Shown here one piece after another: positions 41,088 through 49,483 of a DNA stretch of 64,000 nucleotides (position 1 is the first letter of the stretch; each line of letters opens with the position of its first letter). The position numbers and the translations under genes were made by a program. This DNA comes from Cognatishimia sp. 1_MG-2023 (lineage in GTDB: Bacteria > Pseudomonadota > Alphaproteobacteria > Rhodobacterales > Rhodobacteraceae): contig NZ_JAUORX010000001.1 in assembly GCF_030548175.1 (NCBI RefSeq), positions 186,001 to 250,000 of the forward strand, read 5' to 3'. Below the pieces are notes generated by a model, which saw nothing but the letters and a program-made list of their open reading frames with translations, did not search any database and was not told the DNA's origin.

Positions 41088-43736
41088 ATGCCGACAGAAA
41101 ATACATTGAATTGGGCAGACGCGGCTACGAACGGCCACGTTACAGTTGGCTCGGGTGAAACTTCTACTGGTGTCACAATCGCCACGAATACAAATGCCGC
41201 GGGCGAAACCGGCAGTATAACGACACAAGGTTCCCCAGCCGAAGATGCGCTTTGGGTCGACGACTTAACAGACGCTGTCACCACCACGCTCACGTTTGAT
41301 GCCCCGGTTGAAAACGTCTCGTTTGAAATATTTGATTTAGACGAGAACGGCACTTTATGGGATGAACGCGTTACGATCCTAGCGACAGACGCCGAAGGAA
41401 ATGTTTTTCCAGTTTCCGTGTCTGATCTTGATGGAACACATTCTGCCAGCAACGGTATTATAGATGCTGATGGGATCGCGAGCCTTACAACTGATACAAC
41501 AGGTGCCGATGACTCAGTTTCAGTTTCTATTGCTGGTCCAATTACATCCTTAGAAATCATCTTTGAGAACGGCGAAGACGCAGCCCAAACAGGAAAAATT
41601 GGGTTAAGCGACATTTCTTTTTCCAATGCTCCTGACGGCATTGTCGAAGGTAGTGCCGCGGCGGAATTGATCGACAGCGCATATGCCGGGGACCCTGAGG
41701 GCGACGTTGTAACCAATGCTGGTACGCAAATCGAAGCAGGTGGCGGAAACGACACAGTGTTTTCAGGCACAGGTAACGATAGTGTTCTAGGCGGTGATGG
41801 CGATGACATATTGGTCGGCGAAGCCGGTGATGACACGCTTGAGGGCGGTGACGGAAACGACACTTTGCTGGGCTATGAGGGTAACGATGTTTTCATCGGT
41901 GGTGATGGCAATGACAGCGCGCAAGCTGGTGAAGGCAATGATGTCTTTTATGGCGGGCAAGGCGATGACTGGGTCAACGGTGATCTCGGGAATGATGAGC
42001 TCCATGGCGGCACTGGTAACGACTTTTTACGCGGCAGCTTTGGCAACGATACAATCCATTCAGGTGGTACAGGCGAAGGCGATGACTATCTATGGGGTGG
42101 TTATGGCGATGATCGGTTCGTCATCACTGACGGATTTGGCAACGACACAATCGCTGGCGAAAACATAGATGAAGTAGATGGCGATACCGTTGATCTATCC
42201 GCAGTAACAACCGGTGTACGGCTGGATTTGACGAATGGCGCATCTGGCATTGGCACCTTTTCGGACGGCACTAGCACAACCGAATTTGAGGCCATCGAAA
42301 ACATTGAATTATCTGCAGGACAAGACACCGTCGTTCTTGCCGATGGATCCGGTTCTGACACGGTGACTGGCTTTGCGGTCCCTACAGACAATGGCGATGG
42401 CACATTCACTGCAGGCGATTTGCTAGATGTAACCGCACTGACCTCTGATTCTGGCGCAACACCAATCACCACGCGAAACGTTACTGTCAGCGAAGATGCC
42501 GATGGAAATGCTGTTCTTTCTTTCCCGGGTGGTGAATCCCTGACGTTAGAAGGCGTTGCAGCATCATCACTTTCCTCACCAGAAGCGCTAGAATCCCTAG
42601 GCATTCCAGAAGCGCCAGATGGCTATTTCATTGGCTCCTCTGGAGATGATGTCATTAATGTCGGCGACATCGACGCTGATGGAGACTTAATAGACGGCGG
42701 TGATGCGGCCCTTCCCGGCAGTACGGGTGATGACGATCATGTCCAAGCACTTGATGGAAATGACTTGGTATTCTCTGGTGCAGGCGACGATATTGTTGAA
42801 GGCGGCACAGGAAACGACACGGTTTATGCATCCGTTGGTGACGACACCATTTACGGTGGCGAAGGTGACGACAAGCTTGTTGGCGAAGACGGCAACGACG
42901 CTATCTATTCCGGAACCGGCGCTGATGAAATGGACGGCGGTGCCGATCGCGATACCTTCTTTGAAGTCAATGACGGCGACACCATCTTTGGTGGTGAAAC
43001 CGGAGATGACTTTGACACCATAAATCTAACTGGATCTGGTGATCACCGGGTCACTTATGATGTAGCTGACGCAGAATCTGGGACAATTGAATTTCTGGAT
43101 ACAGACGGCAATGTAACAGGCTCAGCACACTTCGAAGGGATTGAGCGGATCGTCCCCTGCTTTACACCCGGAACACTGATCGCAACTGAAACTGGTGCGC
43201 GGAATGTAAGCGAGCTTGCCATAGGCGATCATATTCACACGCGTGATCATGGTATTCAGAAAATTCGCTGGATTGGCACGCGCCACCTTTCAGAATCTGA
43301 CCTGAACGAAACACCATTTTTGCGGCCGGTGCTTATTAGAGCTGGTGCTCTTGGCAATGCACTGCCAGATCGCGATATGATGGTTAGCCCCAATCACCGT
43401 GTTCTGGTAACCGATGCAAAGGCTGAGCTGTTGTTTGGAGAGGCTGAAATTCTAGTTGCTGCGAAACATTTGATCGGCACCTCTGGGATTGAAAAAGCAG
43501 AGGTTGCTGATGTTACCTACGTACATTTCATGTTTGAGCGACATGAAATCGTTATGTCTGACGGATTGTGGAGCGAAAGCTTCCAACCTGGGCTTCAAGC
43601 GCTCGCCGGTCTGGACGCTCCACAGCGCGACGAAATCTATACTTTGTTTCCTGAGTTGATGCTTGATCCTAGCAGCGTTTTCGCCACAGCGCGACCTGTC
43701 GCACGTAAACGCGAAGCACAACTTCTATTCAAATAA
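41088..43736 (+). CDS. RTX-repeat secreted protein with C-terminal Hint domain
   Basis: 882 residues from the ATG at 41088; starts at 41070 or 41073 are possible. N-terminal beta domain (about 1-190), a first calcium-binding RTX block (nonapeptides GGxGxDxLx, about 41735-42150), a linker, a second RTX block (about 42755-42965), then an intact Hint_2 domain from CFTPGTLIATETGARNVSELAIGD with SPNHRVL. Low Lys/Arg and high Asp/Gly are typical for type I secretion; no ABC secretion genes lie in the window. It is probably secreted and may cleave itself before the cysteine. Confidence 0.9.
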   Translation: MPTENTLNWADAATNGHVTVGSGETSTGVTIATNTNAAGETGSITTQGSPAEDALWVDDLTDAVTTTLTFDAPVENVSFEIFDLDENGTLWDERVTILATDAEGNVFPVSVSDLDGTHSASNGIIDADGIASLTTDTTGADDSVSVSIAGPITSLEIIFENGEDAAQTGKIGLSDISFSNAPDGIVEGSAAAELIDSAYAGDPEGDVVTNAGTQIEAGGGNDTVFSGTGNDSVLGGDGDDILVGEAGDDTLEGGDGNDTLLGYEGNDVFIGGDGNDSAQAGEGNDVFYGGQGDDWVNGDLGNDELHGGTGNDFLRGSFGNDTIHSGGTGEGDDYLWGGYGDDRFVITDGFGNDTIAGENIDEVDGDTVDLSAVTTGVRLDLTNGASGIGTFSDGTSTTEFEAIENIELSAGQDTVVLADGSGSDTVTGFAVPTDNGDGTFTAGDLLDVTALTSDSGATPITTRNVTVSEDADGNAVLSFPGGESLTLEGVAASSLSSPEALESLGIPEAPDGYFIGSSGDDVINVGDIDADGDLIDGGDAALPGSTGDDDHVQALDGNDLVFSGAGDDIVEGGTGNDTVYASVGDDTIYGGEGDDKLVGEDGNDAIYSGTGADEMDGGADRDTFFEVNDGDTIFGGETGDDFDTINLTGSGDHRVTYDVADAESGTIEFLDTDGNVTGSAHFEGIERIVPCFTPGTLIATETGARNVSELAIGDHIHTRDHGIQKIRWIGTRHLSESDLNETPFLRPVLIRAGALGNALPDRDMMVSPNHRVLVTDAKAELLFGEAEILVAAKHLIGTSGIEKAEVADVTYVHFMFERHEIVMSDGLWSESFQPGLQALAGLDAPQRDEIYTLFPELMLDPSSVFATARPVARKREAQLLFK

Positions 43737-43748
43737 ACAAAACACAAA

Positions 43749-43824
43749 CGCGTGTGGTCGTGACCATTCAACGGTCAAGACTACACGCGCTTTCGCATGA
43801 AGCTTTCAGGCTAAATACCTGAAA
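43749..43824 (+). terminator. Hairpins downstream of the RTX-Hint gene
   Basis: An imperfect stem GCGTGT..GTC.TGACC / GGTCA.GAC.ACACGC (about 43749-43789) and TTTCAGG/CCTGAAA (43804-43810, 43818-43824) follow the stop, the second with a T-rich tail. They probably end the plus-strand transcript before the opposing tRNA gene. Confidence 0.55.
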
Positions 43825-43854
43825 TTATTCAATTTTGCGGAAACCTAAAATAGG

Positions 43855-43938
43855 TGGTACCCAAGGCCGGACTCGAACCGGCACGCCTCGCGGCGGGGGA
43901 TTTTGAATCCCCTGCGTCTACCATTCCGCCACTTGGGC
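43855..43938 (-). tRNA. tRNA-Leu (anticodon CAA)
   Basis: 84 nt with encoded CCA. Acceptor GCCCAAG pairs with CTTGGGT (first pair G-U). D arm GGCGGAATGGTAGACGC, anticodon stem GGGGA-TTCAAAA-TCCCC with CAA at 34-36, a short class II variable arm, and T arm GCCGG-TTCGAGT-CCGGC. It decodes UUG. Confidence 0.96.
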
Positions 43939-44165
43939 ACGTTTGAGTGGGATACTCAAATCAGTTGGGAACGTCTAGAGCGAAAGTGCAAATCTGAGCG
44001 GATTTTTTCATTCTATCAAAATATTCGTGGGCTTCATCCAAACGCTCCTTTAACAATGCTCCAAAATCAGAGCATGTCGCTTTAGGCGCTCGCACTTCTA
44101 GGTCATACAAACTTGAAGTAAGAGCATAAAAAAGTAACTCAAAGCGAAAAACATCAGGAGCCGGA

Positions 44166-44744
44166 ATGTTAAAAGGTTTGTACGATTGGACGATGCGCCT
44201 AGCCGATCACCCGCGCGCAATTTGGGCCCTAGCCATCGTAAGCTTTGTGGAAAGCTCATTTTTTCCGATCCCACCAGACATCTTGATGATTCCTTTGATC
44301 CTGGCTGCGCCTCATCGCGCCTGGCTAATTGCAGGCGTTGCCATGGTCTCATCCGTGTTGGGTGGACTTTTTGGCTACACAATCGGCGCATTAGCATTTG
44401 AACAGCTTGGTCAGCCGATCCTTGAGGCCCTTGGAAAAGGCGACGCCGTTGCCGAATTCAATACTCGCTTTAACGACTTTGGCTTCTGGGCGGTCCTTGG
44501 CGCTGGAATTACGCCATTCCCTTATAAAGTGATTACAATCATGTCCGGTTGGACAGGAATGCCAATCGCGACATTCGTTGTGTCCTCTATTTTAGCACGG
44601 GGCTTGCGCTTCTTCATTGTTGCCGCATTGCTATGGAAATTTGGGGCACCAATTCGTGACTTCATTGAGAAACGTCTAGGCCTTGTATTCACGGTCTTTC
44701 TTGTGCTTCTGTTTGGCGGATTTCTTGTAGTAAGGTACCTATAA
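44166..44744 (+). CDS. YqaA/DedA family membrane protein
   Basis: 192 residues, about five hydrophobic segments. SNARE-associated (VTT) domain with VESSFFPIPPDILMIPLILAAPH near 28-50 and GAGITPFPYKVITIMSGW with the conserved Pro and Lys. Family members act on lipid carriers or membrane homeostasis. AGGAG precedes the ATG. It is 2 bp from dsbB and co-transcribed with it. Confidence 0.9.
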   Translation: MLKGLYDWTMRLADHPRAIWALAIVSFVESSFFPIPPDILMIPLILAAPHRAWLIAGVAMVSSVLGGLFGYTIGALAFEQLGQPILEALGKGDAVAEFNTRFNDFGFWAVLGAGITPFPYKVITIMSGWTGMPIATFVVSSILARGLRFFIVAALLWKFGAPIRDFIEKRLGLVFTVFLVLLFGGFLVVRYL

Positions 44745-44746
44745 TT

Positions 44747-45208
44747 ATGCCTCGCCAAACTGCGGTTCTTTTTCTTACGCTTGCTTCAGCTGCGATGATA
44801 TTATCGGCCTGGGGATTTCAATACATTGGTGGCTATGCACCCTGTAAAATGTGTTATTGGCAAAGGTACCCCCATATCGCCGCAGTCATCATTGGCGGAT
44901 TGGCCCTCGCGATCAAACAACGCGTGTTTGTTTGGCTTGGTGCACTAGCATCAGTGACAACTGGCGTGATCGGAATTTATCATTCTGGAGTTGAACGCAA
45001 GCTTTGGGAGGGCCCAACGTCATGTACCTCTTCGAGTATCGGTGGCTTGAATTCAGATGAGCTGTTTAATCAGATCATGAATGCGCCATTGGTCCGTTGC
45101 GATGATATCCCCTGGCAAATGGCAGGCTTTACCATGGCAAATTTGAATGCCATTATTTCATTAGGTCTAGCTTTTCTTTGGATCTTGGTCGCACTTAAAC
45201 GCGACTAA
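44747..45208 (+). CDS. dsbB: Disulfide bond formation protein B
   Basis: 153 residues, four membrane helices. It re-oxidises DsbA and passes electrons to quinone. First redox pair Cys33-Cys36 in APCKMCYWQR; second pair Cys93 (GPTSCTSS) and Cys118 (LVRCDD). Its end converges on the Lrp gene with a 4-bp overlap. Confidence 0.94.
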   Translation: MPRQTAVLFLTLASAAMILSAWGFQYIGGYAPCKMCYWQRYPHIAAVIIGGLALAIKQRVFVWLGALASVTTGVIGIYHSGVERKLWEGPTSCTSSSIGGLNSDELFNQIMNAPLVRCDDIPWQMAGFTMANLNAIISLGLAFLWILVALKRD

Positions 45209-45630
45209 CCCTGCTTGCGCGTTGCCAATAACAAGTTCGTTTCGCTCGTCGCGACACCTTCGTAGCGCCGAATTCGTGCAAGAATATTATCTAATTCTTC
45301 CAAAGTTTCGGTACCAAGCTCTACAATCAAGTCCCAACGACCGTTGGTGGAATGCACGGCACGCACTGCAGGCATCCCATTGAGCTGACGCACAATGCGT
45401 TCCGCACCACGTCCTTCGATACCGATCAGCATAAGCCCACGAACTGGATCGCGTTGAACGTCTTCTTTCAAAACAACACTAAATCCGACGATATCACCAC
45501 GCTCTTTCAACCTGTCAAGACGTCCACGCACAGTCGTACGAGACACGCCCAAATCAATAGCAAGGTCAGACAACGACGAACGAGCATCGTGACGCAAAGC
45601 AGAAATTAACTTACGATCCACATTATCCAT
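45205..45630 (-). CDS. Lrp/AsnC family transcriptional regulator
   Basis: 141 residues from the ATG at 45630 (MDNVDRKLISALRHD), as the extra 41 codons upstream are not Lrp-like. HTH SLSDLAIDLGVSRTTVRGRLDRLKERGDI (about 17-45), then the RAM effector domain (GLMLIGIEG, VHSTNGRWDLIVEL). It is divergent to the arginase-ctlX-ocd operon, which it most likely controls, probably with an amino acid as ligand. Confidence 0.93.
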   Translation of the reverse strand: MDNVDRKLISALRHDARSSLSDLAIDLGVSRTTVRGRLDRLKERGDIVGFSVVLKEDVQRDPVRGLMLIGIEGRGAERIVRQLNGMPAVRAVHSTNGRWDLIVELGTETLEELDNILARIRRYEGVATSETNLLLATRKQG

Positions 45631-45669
45631 ATTGATCAATCTATCTTTCGTATTGAGTAGTGGCTGCCC

Positions 45670-45715
45670 AATATGTGCAAATTGATGGATGAAAATCAAC
45701 CCAATTTGCAATATT
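45670..45715. promoter_or_regulatory. Inverted repeat between the Lrp gene and arginase
   Basis: AATAT..GCAAATTG (45670-45684) faces CAATTTGC.AATATT (45702-45715), with an inner TTGAT/ATCAA pair (45682-45686, 45695-45699). This long symmetrical site lies 32-77 bp before the arginase ATG. It is a good candidate operator for the divergent Lrp protein. Confidence 0.6.
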
Positions 45716-45746
45716 CTTAAGGCAACCCTCAACTCGCAGGAATGAT

Positions 45747-46670
45747 ATGACACCGAAAACCTGTATTTTAGTTGGCGCTCCTGTGGATTCAGGAAAGCGG
45801 CGTCACGGCTGTATCATGGGCCCAGACTCTTACCGAACTGCTGGTCTCGTAGAAAGCTTAACCGAGCTTGGCCATACGGTCATAGATACAGGGAATATCG
45901 CGCCAGCACAGGTATCGGTTCCCGCGCCCCAAGCAAACACACATGCATGGTCTGAAACTATCGGTTGGACCCAATCGTTGTCTGACGCGGCGGAACGGGC
46001 CATTGAACAGGGGTTTCCCATTTTTCTAGGCGGCGACCATAGTCTTGCCGCTGGAACGGTCCTGGGTGTCAGCCGGTATGCGCAAAAACAGAGCCGGCCA
46101 CAGTTTGTATTATGGCTTGATGCTCATAGCGATTATCACACACCGCAAACAACGGATTCTGGCAACCTCCACGGCACCCCAGTAGCATACTTCACCGGTA
46201 AAGATGGTTTTGACGGCTTTCCCAAAGTGCCCCATCCAATACCTGAAGAGAATGTTTGCATCATTGGACTTCGGTCCGTTGATCCAGCTGAACGTGACGC
46301 TTTGCAACGCAGTAAAATCCATCGCCATGACATGCGTGAAATTGACGAAATTGGCATAGTAAAACCGCTCACAGCATTCCTAGACAAGGTAGCGGCGGCT
46401 AATGGCATGCTGCACGTATCGTTGGATGTCGACTTTCTGGACCCAATGTTTGCGCCTGCCGTCGGCACCACAGTTCCTGGTGGAGCAACCGTGCGTGAAG
46501 CACATTTGGTCATGGAACTGCTGCACGATGCCGGTCTTATGACCTCGCTTGATCTAGTAGAACTAAACCCCTTCCTCGATGAGCGCGGCCGTACAGCCAC
46601 GCTTATGGTAGACCTCGCAGCGTCGTCTTTGGGGCGGCGCATATTTGATAGACCCACTCGGAGTTACTAA
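45747..46670 (+). CDS. rocF: Arginase
   Basis: 307 residues. Splits arginine into ornithine and urea. Manganese ligands are in GGDHSLAAGT (95-104), DAHSDYH (125-131) and SLDVDFLDP, all intact, and GTTVPGGAT is conserved. First gene of an arginine-to-proline operon with ctlX and ornithine cyclodeaminase. The next gene starts at its last base. Confidence 0.95.
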   Translation: MTPKTCILVGAPVDSGKRRHGCIMGPDSYRTAGLVESLTELGHTVIDTGNIAPAQVSVPAPQANTHAWSETIGWTQSLSDAAERAIEQGFPIFLGGDHSLAAGTVLGVSRYAQKQSRPQFVLWLDAHSDYHTPQTTDSGNLHGTPVAYFTGKDGFDGFPKVPHPIPEENVCIIGLRSVDPAERDALQRSKIHRHDMREIDEIGIVKPLTAFLDKVAAANGMLHVSLDVDFLDPMFAPAVGTTVPGGATVREAHLVMELLHDAGLMTSLDLVELNPFLDERGRTATLMVDLAASSLGRRIFDRPTRSY

Positions 46671-47587
46671 TGAAATCCGTGCAAGCCCCTCAGGCGGTTG
46701 TCATGATCCGCCCACACCATTTCTGTTCCAATCCGGAAACGCGTGACGACAATGCATTTCAAACGCTCAGCAATCGCGATGCCGATGCGACATCGGACGC
46801 GGCATTGGCGGAGTTCGATGCAGCAGTTGATAAACTCCGGTCTGCAGGCGTCCGCGTTCATGTTTTTGATGATTTCAGCACCGAAACCCCAGACAGTGTT
46901 TTTCCGAACAACTGGTTTTCCACGCATGCCGGTGGCCATATTGCGATCTACCCGATGTTCGCAGAAAATCGTCGCAAGGAACGACGCCAAGATGTGATTG
47001 AACTGCTAAAAGCTGAGTATCGCGTTCAAGACGTCATTGATTACTCAGGCCTCGAGCAAGACAACTTAGCGCTCGAAGGCACTGGTGCAATGGTTTTGGA
47101 CCATACGGGCCGCATTGCCTATACAGCGCAGTCAAACCGCGCTGATCCAGTCATTCTGGAGCGTTTTTGCACACATTTTAACTATGAGCCTATCGCATTT
47201 GAGGCAAAAGATGCGCAAGGGCGCGATGTGTACCACACCAATGTTCTAATGGGTATTGGAACGGATTATGCGCTGATCTGTCTTGATATGATTACAGACC
47301 CAGCGCGCCGCCGAACCGTTGCATACCGACTTGAAGAATCAGGATGCGAAGTCATTGACTTAACCCATTCTCAGATTGGTGAATTCGCTGGGAATGCCAT
47401 TGAGCTCACCGGCAATAGACGCGTGCTGGCCCTTTCCGAACGGGCGCTTAAATCGCTGCGCCCTGAACAACTTAGCATTATCGAAAAGTCGGCAGATCCC
47501 TTGCCCCTTTCAGTTCCTACCATCGAAACCGCAGGTGGGTCAGTGCGCTGCATGATCGCTGGCATCCATCTAACTCGCCGTACATAA
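46670..47587 (+). CDS. ctlX: Amidinotransferase-fold hydrolase CtlX
   Basis: 305 residues of the arginine deiminase/DDAH fold. FPNNWFSTHAGGHIAIYPM (about 78-96), the catalytic His region YHTNVLMGIGTDYALIC, and the C-terminal nucleophile Cys in GGSVRCMIAGIHL are present. CtlX-type proteins act on citrulline or related guanidino compounds. Being flanked by arginase and ornithine cyclodeaminase, it likely feeds ornithine from citrulline. Confidence 0.88.
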   Translation: MKSVQAPQAVVMIRPHHFCSNPETRDDNAFQTLSNRDADATSDAALAEFDAAVDKLRSAGVRVHVFDDFSTETPDSVFPNNWFSTHAGGHIAIYPMFAENRRKERRQDVIELLKAEYRVQDVIDYSGLEQDNLALEGTGAMVLDHTGRIAYTAQSNRADPVILERFCTHFNYEPIAFEAKDAQGRDVYHTNVLMGIGTDYALICLDMITDPARRRTVAYRLEESGCEVIDLTHSQIGEFAGNAIELTGNRRVLALSERALKSLRPEQLSIIEKSADPLPLSVPTIETAGGSVRCMIAGIHLTRRT

Positions 47588-47596
47588 GAGGTCACA

Positions 47597-48649
47597 ATGA
47601 ACCAACCTTCTGAAAAAGCGCTCGTCCCATTTGTAAGCGTCGAAAACATGATGCGCCTCGTGCATCACATTGGCATCGAAACTGTTTTGCGCGATTTAGC
47701 AGATTACGTCGAAGCCGATTTCCGTCGCTGGGAATTGTTTGACAAAACACCACGCGTTGCCTCGCATTCCGACGTCGGTGTAATTGAACTTATGCCAACC
47801 AGCGATGGCGAAGCTTATGGCTTTAAATACGTAAATGGCCACCCGAAGAACACGTCAGAAGGCCTGCAAACGGTTACTGCCTTTGGCCTATTGGCTGACG
47901 TCTACACCGGCTATCCTGTACTTCTCACCGAGATGACAGTTCTGACTGCCCTGCGTACGGCAGCGACTTCAGCTATGGTCGCTAAGCACTTGGCGCCTAA
48001 AGGTTCTAAGACGATGGCAATGATCGGTAACGGCGCGCAATCAGAGTTCCAAACTCTCGCCATGAAAGCGATTGTTGGCATTGAAAATGTGCGCCTTTAT
48101 GACGTCGATGCTGCCGCTTCAGAAAAATGCGCACGCAACCTTAAGGGGCAAGGTGTCAACGTCACAATCTGCAAAACACCAGAAGAAGCAATTCAAGGTG
48201 CGCAAATTCTGACAACCTGCACCGCTGATAAGAAAAACGCGACGATCCTAAGCGACAATATGGTTGGCGCGGGTGTGCACATTAACGCAATCGGCGGTGA
48301 CTGCCCCGGCAAGACCGAATTGGCTGCAGATATTCTGAATCGCTCTGACGTGTTTGTGGAATTCCCGCCACAAACACGAATCGAAGGTGAAATTCAGCAA
48401 ATGCCAGAAGATTTTCCGGTTACCGAAATGTGGGAAGTCATCGAAGGCAAAGCAGCTGGACGCTGTGACGACAAGCAAATCACATTGTTTGACGGCGTTG
48501 GTTTTGCAATCGAAGACTTTTCGGCCCTGCGTTACATCCGTGATCAGGTAAAAGACAGCGGGTTCTGCGAAAACCTCGACATGTTAGCAGATCCTGATGA
48601 TCCACGTGACCTATTTGGCATGGTACAGCGTGCTGTTCCTGTTTCGTAA
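47597..48649 (+). CDS. ocd: Ornithine cyclodeaminase
   Basis: 350 residues. Converts ornithine to proline and ammonia with bound NAD. NAD motif MAMIGNGAQSEFQTLAM (about 133-149), and substrate residues in VIELMPTSDGEAYGFKYVNGHP and TEMTVLTALRTAATSAM. It is 9 bp after ctlX, closing the arginine-ornithine-proline route. A good terminator follows. Confidence 0.95.
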   Translation: MNQPSEKALVPFVSVENMMRLVHHIGIETVLRDLADYVEADFRRWELFDKTPRVASHSDVGVIELMPTSDGEAYGFKYVNGHPKNTSEGLQTVTAFGLLADVYTGYPVLLTEMTVLTALRTAATSAMVAKHLAPKGSKTMAMIGNGAQSEFQTLAMKAIVGIENVRLYDVDAAASEKCARNLKGQGVNVTICKTPEEAIQGAQILTTCTADKKNATILSDNMVGAGVHINAIGGDCPGKTELAADILNRSDVFVEFPPQTRIEGEIQQMPEDFPVTEMWEVIEGKAAGRCDDKQITLFDGVGFAIEDFSALRYIRDQVKDSGFCENLDMLADPDDPRDLFGMVQRAVPVS

Positions 48650-48655
48650 GAAAAC

Positions 48656-48687
48656 AAAAGCGGATCAATCACTTGATCCGCTTTTTT
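48656..48687 (+). terminator. Terminator of the arginine operon
   Basis: AAGCGGATCAA (48658-48668) pairs with TTGATCCGCTT (48673-48683) around TCAC, followed by TTTT. It also lies just past the convergent HNH gene stop. Confidence 0.9.
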
Positions 48688-48692
48688 AATGC

Positions 48693-49277
48693 TTATGCAT
48701 CAAGCTCGGCGTCCCAATATAGAAAATCCATCCAACTTTCGTGCAGATGGTTTGGTGGAAACTTCCGTCCCATATCGCGAAGCTCGCCAGCGCGCGGTTG
48801 GCGAGCCGGTTTCTTCAAATGCATATTGGCTTGCCGCAAGCTTTTGCATCCTTTTTTCAAATTACACCGGCTACAAGCCGCGACAACGTTTTCCCAGCTT
48901 GTCACACCGCCCGCAGCCCTTGGGATAACGTGATCAAATGTCAAATCCCCTTGGGAACCGCAGTATTGGCACCTAAATTCGTCCCGTAAAAAAAGATTAA
49001 AGCGCGTGAAGGCCACGCGCTTTACAGGTTTTACATAATCTCTCAGCACGACCACCGACGGGATCCGCATTTCGATACTAGGACTTCGCGCTACGTAGTC
49101 ATATTCCGCGACAATATCGACCCGATCCATGTAGACCGCCTTAACAGCTTCCTGCCATGGCCACAGTGAAAGTGGATAATATGATAAGGGCCTATAATCC
49201 GCGTTAAGAACAAGCGCGGGGTGCTGCTTCAACCCACCGGGTTGGTGTACAAACTCTGACCTGAAATCGCCATCCAT
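48693..49277 (-). CDS. HNH endonuclease family protein
   Basis: 194 residues from the ATG at 49277 (MDGDFRSEF); longer in-frame starts at 49331 or 49385 would run through two inverted repeats. LVLNADYRPLSYYPLSLWPWQEAV is the conserved N-terminal block. The HNH zinc site is CQYCGS ... FDHVIPRAAGG ... CSRCNLKKG. Such stand-alone HNH proteins are common in alphaproteobacterial cores; the role is unknown, perhaps DNA repair or metabolism. Confidence 0.88.
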   Translation of the reverse strand: MDGDFRSEFVHQPGGLKQHPALVLNADYRPLSYYPLSLWPWQEAVKAVYMDRVDIVAEYDYVARSPSIEMRIPSVVVLRDYVKPVKRVAFTRFNLFLRDEFRCQYCGSQGDLTFDHVIPRAAGGVTSWENVVAACSRCNLKKGCKSLRQANMHLKKPARQPRAGELRDMGRKFPPNHLHESWMDFLYWDAELDA

Positions 49278-49320
49278 TTGGGACTCTACCTCCGCCCAAC
49301 TGCCTGATTTTTCAGCATTC

Positions 49321-49392
49321 GGGCGGGACATCCCGCCCTGCTCTAAAACTACTATATATCGGGGGAGCGACTTGGCAACCCCCACGATATAT
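49321..49392. promoter_or_regulatory. Two inverted repeats upstream of the HNH gene
   Basis: GGGCGGGA-CA-TCCCGCCC (49321-49338) is a perfect 8-bp inverted repeat. ATATATCGGGGG (49354-49365) pairs with CCCCC.CGATATAT (49379-49392), about 12 bp. Both would form hairpins in the HNH leader RNA or act as operators. Confidence 0.55.
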
Positions 49393-49483
49393 GAAGTTCA
49401 GATGATGGCTAACGCGATTCCGTAACGAATGGATGACAGTTATCCACAAGCCGCCCTAATAGAGCAGCTTGACCTGTAGTTAA

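Noticed and set aside
41033-41863. 276-codon minus-strand ORF rich in Ser/Pro/Val
   Set aside because: It is the antisense shadow of the repetitive RTX gene; composition follows from Asp/Gly repeat codons.
43855-43938. tRNA-Leu as integration site of a genomic island
   Set aside because: No integrase and no repeated tRNA 3' end is visible within several kb on either side.
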